This document shows, piece by piece, positions 1 through 6,500 of a DNA stretch of 7,187 bases. Both the position numbers and the translations under genes were made by a program. The stretch's first letter is position 1. Every line of letters starts with the position of its first letter. The notes under the pieces are model-generated. The model was given only the letters and a program-made list of their open reading frames with translations, ran no database searches and was not told where the DNA came from. Source of the stretch: Alphaproteobacteria bacterium (GTDB lineage: Bacteria > Pseudomonadota > Alphaproteobacteria > Rhodobacterales > Rhodobacteraceae); contig RFKM01000177.1 of NCBI GenBank assembly GCA_003694465.1, positions 1 to 7,187 of the forward strand, written 5' to 3'.

Positions 1-908
1 AGCCCGAGGCGGACGAGGCGCGGATTGCCCCGCCATGTGAAGCGCAACTCCTGCCCGGTGGCGGAAAAGCGCTGGCCGGTGATGCGCAGGTCGCACCCGG
101 CCCCGCGCCCGACGGTGATCAGCCCGATGTCGCGCCCTTCGACGATCTCGACCAGCGCCGGCGCCTTCGCGTCGTCGGCATGAATCACCGCCACGCCATC
201 GTCGGGCAGAACCCGGGAAAACAGCCCCGCCTTGGCCTCGAAATAGGCCTCGAAACTCTCGTGGTAGTCGAGATGGTCCTGCGAGAAACTGGTGAACCCC
301 GCCGCCGTCAGATGCACCCCGTCGAGGCGGCGCTGGGCGAGCCCGTGAGAGCTGGCCTCCATCGCCACATGGGTGATGCCGTGCCCGGCCATCTCGGCGA
401 GCAGCCCATGCAGGGTGACGGGCTCGGGGGTTGTGTGGCTCGACGGGGCGCTGAAGGCGCCTTCCACCCCGGTCGTGCCGATATTGGCCGCCGCCTCGCC
501 GAGCCGCTCCCAGATCTGCCGGGTGAAGGTGGCGACCGAGGTCTTGCCGTTGGTGCCGGTGACGGCGACGGCCACGCGCGGCTGGGCGCCGAAAAACAGC
601 GCCGCCGCCGAGGCGAGGGCAGCGCGCGGATCCTCGACGATCACCTGCGCCACATGCGGGTGCTCGGCCAGCGCCGGGCGGGCGATCTCGGCGCCGGCCG
701 GGTCGGTCAGCACCGCCGCCGCCCCGAGGCGCAGGGCGTCTTCGACGAAGGCGGCGCCGTGGGCGCGGCTTCCGGGCAGCGCCGCGAACAGATGGCCCGG
801 ACGGGTCTTGCGGCTGTCGACCGAAAGCCCGGTGACCTCGACATCGCGCCCGCCCTGCGCGGTCAGCCCGAGCGCGGACAGGGCTTTGCTCGGCGCGGAA
901 TCGATCAT
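1..908 (-). CDS. murE: MurE, UDP-MurNAc-tripeptide synthetase, N-terminal part (runs off window)
   Basis: Cytoplasmic Mur ligase that adds the third residue (meso-diaminopimelate in Gram-negatives) to UDP-MurNAc-L-Ala-D-Glu, using ATP. I translated 302 codons from the ATG at 908 with no stop. The N-terminal UDP-substrate domain has the LSVDSRKTRPG stretch (about residues 28-38). The ATP-binding loop VAVTGTNGKTS lies at 114-124, followed by the TTPEP substrate loop at 159-163, the MEASSHGL motif at 183-190 and SQDHLDYH near 209-216. The lysine in AKAGLF (226) is in the position of the carbamylated lysine of the family. About 60% of the usual 480-500 residues are present; the C-terminal domain with the DNPR specificity motif is outside, so DAP specificity is inferred. 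The start lies 13 nt after the ftsI stop with only a weak G-rich ribosome site, suggesting coupling to ftsI. Confidence 0.96.
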   Translation of the reverse strand, partial: MIDSAPSKALSALGLTAQGGRDVEVTGLSVDSRKTRPGHLFAALPGSRAHGAAFVEDALRLGAAAVLTDPAGAEIARPALAEHPHVAQVIVEDPRAALASAAALFFGAQPRVAVAVTGTNGKTSVATFTRQIWERLGEAAANIGTTGVEGAFSAPSSHTTPEPVTLHGLLAEMAGHGITHVAMEASSHGLAQRRLDGVHLTAAGFTSFSQDHLDYHESFEAYFEAKAGLFSRVLPDDGVAVIHADDAKAPALVEIVEGRDIGLITVGRGAGCDLRITGQRFSATGQELRFTWRGNPRLVRLG

Positions 909-921
909 GCTGGGCCCCCGG

Positions 922-2703
922 TCAGTTCGAGGTGAGTGTTACACCGGTTGGGGCGCGGGGTTCAATCTCCGGCCTGAGGCCGAGCAGCGGGGCGACGCGG
1001 CGGATGATTTCGGCCGCCACCGGAACCGCCGTCCAGCCGGCGGTGCGCCGCACCTCGCCAAGGGCAAAGGTTTCCGGCTCGTCGAGCGTGACGATCAGAA
1101 CCCAGGCCGGATCGTTTGCCGGGAAGATGCTGGCGAAGGTGGCGATCACCCGGTCGTCGTAATAGCCGCCGGTGGGCTTGGCCTTGTCGGCGGTGCCGGT
1201 CTTGCCGCCGACCGCATAGCCCGGCACCTCGCCAAAGCTCGCCGTGCCGCGCTTGACCACCTCGCGCAGCATCTGCCGGACTTCGCGCGAGGTCTGTTCG
1301 GAAACGACGCGCTCGCCCCGGGCGACGGGCCCCGCGCGCACCAGCGTCGGGCGCACCCGGTAGCCGCCGTTCACCACCGAGGCATAGGCGGCGGCCAGAT
1401 GCACCGGCGAGACCGCCAGCCCGTGCCCGTAGGACACGGTCATCGCCGTGAGTTCCGACCACTTGTCCGGCACCAGCGGCCTTGCCCCCGGCGCCTCGAT
1501 CAGCTCGAGCGGGGTCGGCGCCAGCAGGCCGAGCATGTCGAGAAAGGCCTTCTGACGATCGGCCCCGATCGCCGCGGCCACCCGCGCCGCGCCGATGTTG
1601 GAGCTTTTCACGATCACGTCCGTGGCCGTCAGCCGGGGGCCGTAATCGTGGAAATCGCGGATCTTGAACTTGCCCCAGACCAGCGGGCCGCGGGTGTCGA
1701 TCAGCGTGTCCGGCCCGATCAGCCCCAGTTCGAGCCCCTGGGCGATGGCCAACGGCTTGAACACCGAACCGAGCTCGTAACGCCCCTGCACCGCGCGGTT
1801 GAACAGCGGGCTGTCGGCGGCATCGCCCTTGGTCAGCGGGCGCGGGCGCTCGTTCGGGTCGAAGTCGGGCAGGCTGGCGAGGGCGACGATCTCGCCGGTG
1901 CGCGCATCCATGAGCACCGCCGCCGCCCCCTTCGCGCGCATCATCTTCATGCCGCCGTCGAGCACCCGCTCGACCGCCGCCTGCACGGTCAGATCGAGGG
2001 TGAGCTGCAGCGGCTCGGCCGCCTGCCCCGGGTCGCGCAGGCGCGCATCGAAGGCCTTTTCGATGCCCGCCACCCCGATCACCTCGGCGGCATTGACCCC
2101 CTCGCGCCCGAAGCTCGCCCCGCCCAGCACATGGGCAGCGATGGCGCCGTTCGGGTAAAGACGCATCTCGCGCGGGCCGAACAAGAGCCCCGGCTCGCCG
2201 ATATCGAACACCGCCTGCTTCTGCTCGGGGCTGATTTTCTTCTTGATCCACAAGAACTTGCGATCGCCGGTGAACCAGCCGAGCAGGCGCTGCTCGTCAA
2301 GGTCGGGGAAGATGCGGGCCAGCTCGTGGGCAGCATGGGCCGGATCGACCATCATCGGCGGCTGGGCATAGAGCGCATCGGTGGCGATGTTGGTGGCGAG
2401 GATGCGCCCGTTGCGATCGACGATGTCGGCGCGGGCGGCGGCAATCTCGGCCCCGGCGACCTGCGCGCGCGGCTCGCTCGGCTCGCTCGAGGCGATGGCC
2501 GCCATGCGCACCCCGACCGCCCCGTAGGCGACGAGGAACAGCGCCGCCAGCATCGCCAGCCGGCCCTCGGCGCGCATCCGGGCGCGGTCGCGCATCGCCT
2601 CGTGACGGGCACGCCTGTTGGCCTTCTCGATCAGGTCGGGGTTCTCGCCCTGCGCCCGCGCGGCGAGAATGCGCGCCAGAGGGCGCAGCTGAACGCGGGT
2701 CAT
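922..2703 (-). CDS. ftsI: FtsI (PBP3), septal peptidoglycan D,D-transpeptidase
   Basis: Class B penicillin-binding protein that cross-links septal peptidoglycan in the periplasm, as partner of FtsW and activated through FtsQLB. The protein has 593 residues. A basic cytoplasmic tail of about 47 residues precedes one membrane anchor (about 48-66). The PBP dimerisation domain begins at RADIVDRNGR (91-100), and the transpeptidase domain carries all three active-site motifs: SVFK (S313 nucleophile, K316), SSN (367-369) and KTGT (501-504). The ATG at 2703 is chosen because it overlaps the ftsL stop as ATGA, has GGGGAG 8 nt upstream and begins the conserved N-terminus. The open frame extends to 2901, but that extension is low-complexity Arg-rich shadow of ftsL. 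Length is typical for alphaproteobacteria. No missing residues were seen. Confidence 0.97.
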   Translation of the reverse strand: MTRVQLRPLARILAARAQGENPDLIEKANRRARHEAMRDRARMRAEGRLAMLAALFLVAYGAVGVRMAAIASSEPSEPRAQVAGAEIAAARADIVDRNGRILATNIATDALYAQPPMMVDPAHAAHELARIFPDLDEQRLLGWFTGDRKFLWIKKKISPEQKQAVFDIGEPGLLFGPREMRLYPNGAIAAHVLGGASFGREGVNAAEVIGVAGIEKAFDARLRDPGQAAEPLQLTLDLTVQAAVERVLDGGMKMMRAKGAAAVLMDARTGEIVALASLPDFDPNERPRPLTKGDAADSPLFNRAVQGRYELGSVFKPLAIAQGLELGLIGPDTLIDTRGPLVWGKFKIRDFHDYGPRLTATDVIVKSSNIGAARVAAAIGADRQKAFLDMLGLLAPTPLELIEAPGARPLVPDKWSELTAMTVSYGHGLAVSPVHLAAAYASVVNGGYRVRPTLVRAGPVARGERVVSEQTSREVRQMLREVVKRGTASFGEVPGYAVGGKTGTADKAKPTGGYYDDRVIATFASIFPANDPAWVLIVTLDEPETFALGEVRRTAGWTAVPVAAEIIRRVAPLLGLRPEIEPRAPTGVTLTSN

Positions 2704-3062
2704 GGCGAAATCTCCCCGGTCACGTCGACGGCGCCGGTCACCGCGATCTCGGGGGCGGAGTCGGTCGCGGGGGCTTCGTCGGGATAGGCAATCTCGTCGA
2801 TCCGGCCGAACTGCTCGGGCGCCAGCGGCAGAAGGCCGAGACGGTCGAAATTGAGCTCGACGAGGTCGCGCAGCCGGTCGGGCCGGTTGAGATAGGCCCA
2901 TTCGGCGCGCAGGATCGAAAGGTCGTCATGGCGCTGGCCGATCTGGCGCTGCAGCTCCTCGACCCGGTCGAGCGCCGCCTGGGTGCGGTAATTCTCGACA
3001 TAGGCCCAGTAGCCGAGGGCGATGGCGGCGAGGGTGGCGAGGGTGTAGAGCAGCACGCGCAT
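2700..3062 (-). CDS. ftsL: FtsL, divisome coiled-coil linker protein
   Basis: Small bitopic inner-membrane protein that forms the FtsQLB complex and transmits activation to FtsWI. It has 120 residues: almost no cytoplasmic tail, a membrane segment at about 3-21 (LLYTLATLAAIALGYWAYV), then a predicted coiled coil of about 25-60 and the LRAEWAYLNRPDRLRDLVE stretch (about 51-69) typical of alphaproteobacterial FtsL. The acidic, proline-containing tail is likely disordered. AAAGG (3071-3075 on the complement) sits 8 nt before the ATG, inside the end of rsmH, whose stop lies 4 nt upstream. Its own stop overlaps the ftsI start. FtsL sequences diverge strongly, so position between rsmH and ftsI is an important part of this call. 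Confidence 0.93.
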   Translation of the reverse strand: MRVLLYTLATLAAIALGYWAYVENYRTQAALDRVEELQRQIGQRHDDLSILRAEWAYLNRPDRLRDLVELNFDRLGLLPLAPEQFGRIDEIAYPDEAPATDSAPEIAVTGAVDVTGEISP

Positions 3063-3066
3063 CGGT

Positions 3067-4068
3067 CTAGCCTTTCAGGACGGGGGCCGGCAGCCCGAGC
3101 CGGTCGCGGGGGATGGGTCGGGCCGGGGCATCGGTTCGGGTGGCGATGCGCAGGCGTGCCGAGCGCGCGCGCGGGTTGGCTTCCAGCTCCTCGGCATCGG
3201 GGGCGATGGCCTTTTTCGGGGTGAGGCGGAAAAGCGGCGCGACCGGCGCCTGCGCCGGGGCATGGCGCGAGCCGCCCCCGCCCTCGGAGGCCGCAAGGTG
3301 CAGAAAGCGCTTCACCACCCGGTCTTCGAGCGAGTGGAAGCTGACCACCGCCAGCCGCCCCCCGGGCGCCAGCGCCCGCGTTGCCGCCTCGAGCCCGGCG
3401 GCCAGCTGGCCGAACTCGTCGTTCACGGCAATGCGCAGGGCCTGAAAGCTTCGCGTGGCCGGGTGGCTCTGCCCCGGCTTCGGGCGCGGCAATTGCCGCT
3501 CGATAAGCGCGGCGAGCGCACCGGTGGTGACGAGCGGCGCCTCGGCCCGCGCCCGGCAGATCGCCCGGGCGATGCGCCGGGCCTGACGCTCTTCGCCGTA
3601 GTGAAAGAGGATGTCGGCCAGCTCTTCTTCCGAGGCGCCATTGACGAGATCGGCCGCCGTCGGCCCGCTGTCGCCCATGCGCATGTCGAGCGGGCCGTCG
3701 CGCAGGAAGGAAAACCCGCGTTCGGGCTGGTCGAGCTGCATCGACGACACGCCAAGGTCGAGCACCACCCCCTCGACCGGGCCGCCGGCGATCTTGTCGA
3801 GCTCGGAAAAGGTGCCGCGGGCAAGGCGCAGCCGTTCGCCATAGTCTTCGGCCCAAGGCGCGGCGAGGTCGAACACCGACGGGTCTCGGTCGATGCCGAT
3901 CACCCGCTCCGCCCCGGCCGCGAGCAGGCCGCGCGCATAGCCGCCCGCTCCGAAGGTGCCATCGACCCATGTGCCCGACACCGGCGCGACGCCGGCCAGA
4001 AGCGGGCGCAGCAGAACGGGAATGTGCGGGGTCGCGGGCGAGGCAGCGGCGCGCGCGTCGGGCATCAT
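3067..4068 (-). CDS. rsmH: RsmH (MraW), 16S rRNA C1402 N4-methyltransferase
   Basis: SAM-dependent enzyme that methylates N4 of cytidine 1402 of 16S rRNA in the ribosomal P site. The 333-residue protein shows the SAM motif [11 protein letters not shown] (35-45), the acidic loop IGIDRDP (57-63), [13 protein letters not shown] (101-113), RGFSF (117-121), LDMRM (127-131), [17 protein letters not shown] (202-218) and SFHSLEDR (243-250), all hallmarks of the family. Two ATGs lie in tandem at 4068 and 4065. The first overlaps the mraZ stop as ATGA. GAGGA (4072-4076 on the complement), built from the acidic tail codons of mraZ, is 3 nt from the first and 6 nt from the second ATG, so the second start (332 residues) may be preferred. 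The frame stays open upstream to 4836, but that part is a shadow of mraZ. Confidence 0.97.
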   Translation of the reverse strand: MMPDARAAASPATPHIPVLLRPLLAGVAPVSGTWVDGTFGAGGYARGLLAAGAERVIGIDRDPSVFDLAAPWAEDYGERLRLARGTFSELDKIAGGPVEGVVLDLGVSSMQLDQPERGFSFLRDGPLDMRMGDSGPTAADLVNGASEEELADILFHYGEERQARRIARAICRARAEAPLVTTGALAALIERQLPRPKPGQSHPATRSFQALRIAVNDEFGQLAAGLEAATRALAPGGRLAVVSFHSLEDRVVKRFLHLAASEGGGGSRHAPAQAPVAPLFRLTPKKAIAPDAEELEANPRARSARLRIATRTDAPARPIPRDRLGLPAPVLKG

Positions 4069-4571
4069 TCGTCCTCGTCGTCGTCGGGCAGAAGGGTGAG
4101 CGGGTCGAAATCCTCGGGCATGGTGTCGAGCCAGGCATCGACCCGCGCCATCACGACGTCGTCGTAGGTTTCGGGGTTCCAGATCTGGAAGGTGTCGCCC
4201 GAGGCGATGAAATAGGCCTCGTCGGTGATGCCGATCTTCTTGCGCAGGGCCGGCGAGAGGATGATGCGCCCGGTCTCGTCGACACTCGTGGGCAGCGCCT
4301 GCCCCGAGAACATGTGTTCGAGCATCCGGCGCTCGACGGAGCCGCGTTTCATCCGGGCGATCTTGCGGTCGACCTCGGCAATCGCCTCCATCGTGTAACA
4401 TTCGAGATACTTGCGGCGGTGGTCGCCGTAGACGATGACGAAATTCGGGTTCTGGCCCTGTTTCCAGTCGGGATCGCCCGCCTCGAGCACGCGGCGAAAG
4501 TTGGCCGGGACCGAGACCCTGCCTTTCGCGTCGACCTTGTGACGCCATTCGCCTCTGAATACGCGTGCCAC
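4065..4571 (-). CDS. mraZ: MraZ, AbrB-like transcriptional regulator of the dcw cluster
   Basis: DNA-binding protein with two SpoVT/AbrB-like domains; in E. coli it forms ring oligomers and represses its own dcw promoter. The 168-residue protein has one copy of the motif in each half: DAKGRVSVP (14-22) and [10 protein letters not shown] (98-107). It is longer than the E. coli protein (152) because of a C-terminal tail ending DDDEDE. The start codon is GTG: no ATG lies at the conserved [10 protein letters not shown]-terminus, and AAGGA is placed 9 nt upstream. The tail codons form the ribosome site of rsmH. First gene of the operon, preceded by a long leader with an intrinsic terminator close to the start. 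Confidence 0.96.
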   Translation of the reverse strand: MARVFRGEWRHKVDAKGRVSVPANFRRVLEAGDPDWKQGQNPNFVIVYGDHRRKYLECYTMEAIAEVDRKIARMKRGSVERRMLEHMFSGQALPTSVDETGRIILSPALRKKIGITDEAYFIASGDTFQIWNPETYDDVVMARVDAWLDTMPEDFDPLTLLPDDDEDE

Positions 4572-4580
4572 CTTGCGTGG

Positions 4581-4586
4581 TCCTTG
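4581..4586 (-). promoter_or_regulatory. Ribosome binding site of mraZ
   Basis: The complement reads CAAGGA here, 9 nt before the GTG at 4571. It supports GTG as the start and lies only about 24 nt after the T-tract of the leader terminator, so read-through transcripts expose it directly after the hairpin. Confidence 0.75.
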
Positions 4587-4608
4587 CCTGTCCCTCTTTC
4601 GTCTCTTT

Positions 4609-4653
4609 CAACGAAAACGACGGATCGAACTGCTGCCACTGTCCGATCCGCCG
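4609..4653 (-). terminator. Intrinsic terminator in the mraZ leader
   Basis: On the complement, CGGCGGATCG (4653-4644) pairs with CGATCCGTCG (4627-4618): 10 bp with one G-T wobble. GAC/GTT extends it by 3 bp, leaving a 10-nt loop. TTTT and then CGTTG follow directly (4617-4609). This is a good Rho-independent terminator placed 38 nt before the mraZ start and far from any upstream gene end. It therefore attenuates the dcw operon and sets the 3' end of the leader RNA, as described for UpsM in R. sphaeroides. Confidence 0.82.
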
Positions 4654-4839
4654 CCCTCGTCCCATCTCTGGGTTCTCCGAACGCGGTCGCCACCTGGGGG
4701 GATGTCTGCTCGCGAGCGCGTCGGATCTCTCTTTTTGCGAAGAAGCGGGGTGCCTGTATGAAACCTGACTTGGGAGTTGTTTCGGGGTCTTGGTGCCCCT
4801 CGTTTCCCGTCCTCTTCGATGGTTATGGTGTGACATGGG
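4610..4839 (-). ncRNA. upsM: UpsM-like leader-derived small RNA (5' end approximate)
   Basis: In R. sphaeroides the dcw cluster has a leader of about 268 nt containing a Rho-independent terminator; termination yields UpsM, an abundant Hfq-linked RNA of about 206 nt cut by RNase E under stress. This window has the same layout: a strong terminator just before mraZ and no ORF upstream. The 3' end is set by the T-tract near 4610; the 5' end is an estimate from the published leader length, since I could not find an unambiguous promoter. Possible inner structure on the complement includes GGGG/CCCC closing an 8-nt loop (4784-4799) and CCGACGCG (4724-4717) with CGCGTTCGG (4685-4677), an 8-bp domain-closing stem with one bulge. 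The name rests on position and architecture, not on sequence alignment. Confidence 0.62.
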
Positions 4840-4853
4840 AGATCGTGGTTTTC
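4824..4853 (+). promoter_or_regulatory. Possible MraZ operator: three TGG units at 10-bp spacing
   Basis: On the plus strand TGG occurs at 4826, 4836 and 4846 within ATGGT, ATGGG and GTGGT, each separated by 5 nt. MraZ of E. coli binds direct repeats of TGGGN with 5-nt spacers, the same geometry. The units lie at the expected start of the mraZ leader, in the most AT-rich part of the gap. Orientation is opposite to the gene, and the match is partial, so this is a candidate only. A weak -10-like CATAAC overlaps its left end on the complement (4827-4822), with no good -35 at a normal distance. Confidence 0.4.
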
Positions 4854-4880
4854 AACATTTTTCTTATGGGAAAGCCCCCC

Positions 4881-4980
4881 ACATCTTGGCTGAGGCCCAG
4901 GCCAACACAAGATGTTGCGAGATCAAACCGGGAACAGATTGCCACGCCTTGCGACAGCGGCCCGCACAGCCACAAGATGT
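4881..4980. repeat. Three copies of an AAGATGT element upstream of the dcw leader
   Basis: CACAAGATGT occurs at 4906-4915 and again at 4971-4980 (plus), and ACATCTTG, the reverse of its core, at 4881-4888. Copies 4881 and 4906 face each other and could form an 8-bp stem around a 19-nt loop. Centres are at 4883.5, 4912.5 and 4977.5. If the leader starts near 4839, these fall at about -44, -73 and -138, suitable for a regulator. The core CACAAGATGTTG resembles an NrdR box (CwAtATaTwG) only in part, so the factor is unknown. Confidence 0.45.
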
Positions 4981-4989
4981 AGGGCGGGC

Positions 4990-5024
4990 AAAAATTTCCC
5001 GGGATGGACCATGATTTCCCGGAA
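4990..5024 (-). terminator. Terminator-like hairpin between mrp and the dcw leader
   Basis: On the complement TTCCGGGA (5024-5017) pairs with TCCCGGGAA (5004-4996), 8 bp with one bulged G and a 12-nt loop, followed by TTTTT (4994-4990). It lies 145 nt beyond the better terminator of mrp. It may be a backup for mrp or end an unrecognised short transcript. The same bases also give a 9-bp direct repeat ATTTCCCGG at 4994 and 5014, exactly 20 bp apart. Confidence 0.4.
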
Positions 5025-5072
5025 TTTGGCCGGAACGAGGCCGGTTCGGCGGCGCAAGCGCCCGGCCGCGGG

Positions 5073-5121
5073 CCGAATCACCTCCCGGATGTTGGAAAAA
5101 TGAAAGTGATTCGGACGAATC
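5073..5121. promoter_or_regulatory. GANTC-rich inverted repeat of unknown role
   Basis: CCGAATCAC (5073-5081) and GTGATTCGG (5106-5114) are a perfect 9-bp inverted repeat with a 24-nt spacer. A second, tight palindrome, GATTCGGACGAATC, covers 5108-5121. Three GANTC sites, the target of the CcrM methylase in alphaproteobacteria, occur at 5075, 5108 and 5117. The function is not known; a methylation-sensitive or regulator-binding site is possible. Confidence 0.4.
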
Positions 5122-5168
5122 GCGCCGCCCTTCGCGGGCGAGGAAGCGCGCAGCCACGTTCGGCAACG

Positions 5169-5199
5169 AAAAACGGGCGCGCCGCCGGCCCGCCCGTTT
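5169..5199 (-). terminator. Intrinsic terminator of mrp
   Basis: AAACGGGCG (5171-5179) and CGCCCGTTT (5191-5199) form a perfect 9-bp stem around an 11-nt GC-rich loop. On the complement the stem runs into a T-tract (5173-5169). It starts 37 nt after the mrp stop codon, so it ends the mrp transcript and separates it from the dcw control region. Confidence 0.85.
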
Positions 5200-5235
5200 C
5201 CTGTCTTTCCGTCTCCGGCCCTGGGCCGAAACCCG

Positions 5236-6345
5236 TCAGGCCAGCCCGCCCTCCACGAGCTCGGCCGCCAGCCGGCCATAGGCCTCGGCCACCGGCCCCT
5301 CGCCCAGGGCGATCGGCTGGCCGCTGTCGCCGGCGGTGCGCACCTCGCGGGCAAGGGGGATTTCGCCGAGGAAGGGGATGTTCATGCGCGCGGCCTCGGC
5401 CCGCACCCCGCCCTCGCCGAAGATGTGGTCTTCGTGGCCGCAGTTCGGGCAGACATACATCGCCATGTTCTCGATCAGCCCGAGCACCGGGATGCGCACC
5501 TTCTGGAACATGTCGATGGCCTTGTGGGCGTCGAGCAGCGCCACGTCCTGCGGGGTCGAGACCACCAGCGCGCCGGTCATCTTCACCTTCTGGGCGAGGG
5601 TGATCTGAACGTCGCCGGTGCCCGGCGGCAGGTCGATGATCAGCACGTCGAGATCGCCCCAGTTCACCGAGAAGAGGAATTGCTGCAGCGTGCCGGTGAT
5701 CATCGGCCCGCGCCAGACCACCGCCTGGTCGGGGTCGAGAAACAGGCCGATCGAGACCATCTTCACCCCGTGGGCGACGACCGGGTCCATGATCTTGCCG
5801 TCGGCCGACTTCGGCTTGTCGGTGGCGCCCATCATCATCTGCTGCGAGGGGCCGAGGATGTCGGCATCGACGAGACCCACCTTGCGCCCGGCCTTCGCCA
5901 GCGCGACGGCGAGGTTCGAGGCCACGGTCGACTTGCCGACGCCGCCCTTGCCCGAGGCGATGGCAATGACCCGGTCAACGCCGGGCACGGCCTCGGGGCC
6001 GGCCTGAGGCTGCGGATGCTGACCGACCTTGAGCTGCGGCGGCTCGCCCTGCCCGGCCGAGGGGGCCGGCTTCCCTCCCCCCGCCGGCGCGGCGTTGTGG
6101 GCGGTGAGAATGACCGTGGCATGCCGCACCCCCTCGAGCGCCTCGACGGCCTTCTGGGCGGCATCGCGCACCGGCGCCAGATGCTTGCCGGTCTCGGGGT
6201 CGGGCGCCTCGATCAGGAAGCTGACCTTGCCCTCCTCGGGCGTGACCATGAGCGCGCGCACCATGTCGCGCGATACCAGATCGCCGCCGCCGGGCACGGC
6301 CACCTGTGCCAGCGCCTCGTAAATCTGATCTTTCGTCGGTGCCAT
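5236..6345 (-). CDS. mrp: Mrp/ApbC family P-loop ATPase, Fe-S cluster carrier
   Basis: Cytoplasmic ATPase of the Mrp/NBP35/ApbC family that binds and transfers [4Fe-4S] clusters to apoproteins. The protein has 369 residues. An N-terminal DUF59/MIP18 domain (about 5-85) leads through a linker rich in Gly, Pro and Gln (about 85-122) to the ATPase domain with the deviant Walker A motif SGKGGVGKST (131-140), ADILGPSQ (161-168), the Walker B-like VLIIDLPPGTGD (234-245) and the cluster-binding pair CPNC (C299, C302). Length and order are typical of the family. The ATG at 6345 has GAGAGGA 7 nt upstream and starts the conserved domain; an in-frame upstream ATG at 6459 adds only low-complexity sequence. 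It is transcribed alone, between its own promoter and terminator, on the strand opposite to ccaF1. Confidence 0.95.
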   Translation of the reverse strand: MAPTKDQIYEALAQVAVPGGGDLVSRDMVRALMVTPEEGKVSFLIEAPDPETGKHLAPVRDAAQKAVEALEGVRHATVILTAHNAAPAGGGKPAPSAGQGEPPQLKVGQHPQPQAGPEAVPGVDRVIAIASGKGGVGKSTVASNLAVALAKAGRKVGLVDADILGPSQQMMMGATDKPKSADGKIMDPVVAHGVKMVSIGLFLDPDQAVVWRGPMITGTLQQFLFSVNWGDLDVLIIDLPPGTGDVQITLAQKVKMTGALVVSTPQDVALLDAHKAIDMFQKVRIPVLGLIENMAMYVCPNCGHEDHIFGEGGVRAEAARMNIPFLGEIPLAREVRTAGDSGQPIALGEGPVAEAYGRLAAELVEGGLA

Positions 6346-6375
6346 GCGCCTGTCCTCTCGCTGATGTCCCGCGCC

Positions 6376-6405
6376 ATTACATGAGCGTTTTCGTCGGATA
6401 CGCAA
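6376..6405 (-). promoter_or_regulatory. Candidate mrp promoter
   Basis: The complement reads TTGCGT (6405-6400), an 18-nt spacer, then TGTAAT (6381-6376), five of six matches to TATAAT. This predicts a start near 6369 and a leader of about 24 nt with the ribosome site GAGAGGA inside it. The -35 matches only at TTG. Confidence 0.5.
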
Positions 6406-6422
6406 GGGCGAAGCGCCGCGCC

Positions 6423-6478
6423 GCGCCAATTCGCCGCTTGGCGCACCCGGGCGGCCCATCCCATGCGCTCAGCGCATG
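6423..6478. repeat. Two inverted repeats in the mrp-ccaF1 divergent spacer
   Basis: GCGCCAA (6423-6429) and TTGGCGC (6438-6444) flank an 8-nt loop. CATGCGCTCAGCGCATG (6462-6478) is a perfect palindrome with 8-bp arms and one central base. No gene ends here and there is no T-tract, so terminators are unlikely. The second has the form of an operator for a dimeric regulator. It is upstream of the mrp -35 and 23 bp before the TTGACA box that faces ccaF1. Confidence 0.5.
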
Positions 6479-6500
6479 ACGAAGCGTTCACCAAATCGGT

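Noticed and set aside
373..2787. Plus-strand open frame of 804 codons
   Set aside because: It lies antisense to murE, ftsI and ftsL, which have complete family motifs. Its composition is rich in Arg, Gly, Ala and His without recognisable domains, as usual for shadows in GC-rich DNA.
2738..4138. Minus-strand open frame of 466 codons across rsmH and ftsL
   Set aside because: It is in another frame of the true rsmH and ftsL genes and has Arg/Pro/Ala-rich composition with no motifs.
4850..4855. TTGAAA on the complement as the -35 of the dcw promoter
   Set aside because: The only -10-like hexamer downstream (CATAAC, 4827-4822) is 22 nt away, too far for a standard promoter, and no hexamer at 16-18 nt fits.
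4905..4980. Firm assignment of the AAGATGT elements as NrdR boxes
   Set aside because: The match to the NrdR consensus is partial, especially in the outer bases, and the spacings (29 and 65 bp) do not fit the usual paired boxes well. Kept only as a possibility.
4864..5166. Minus-strand open frame of 100 codons in the mrp-mraZ gap
   Set aside because: No ribosome site, no recognisable domain, and it crosses a terminator-like hairpin and the repeated elements. The gap looks regulatory, not coding.
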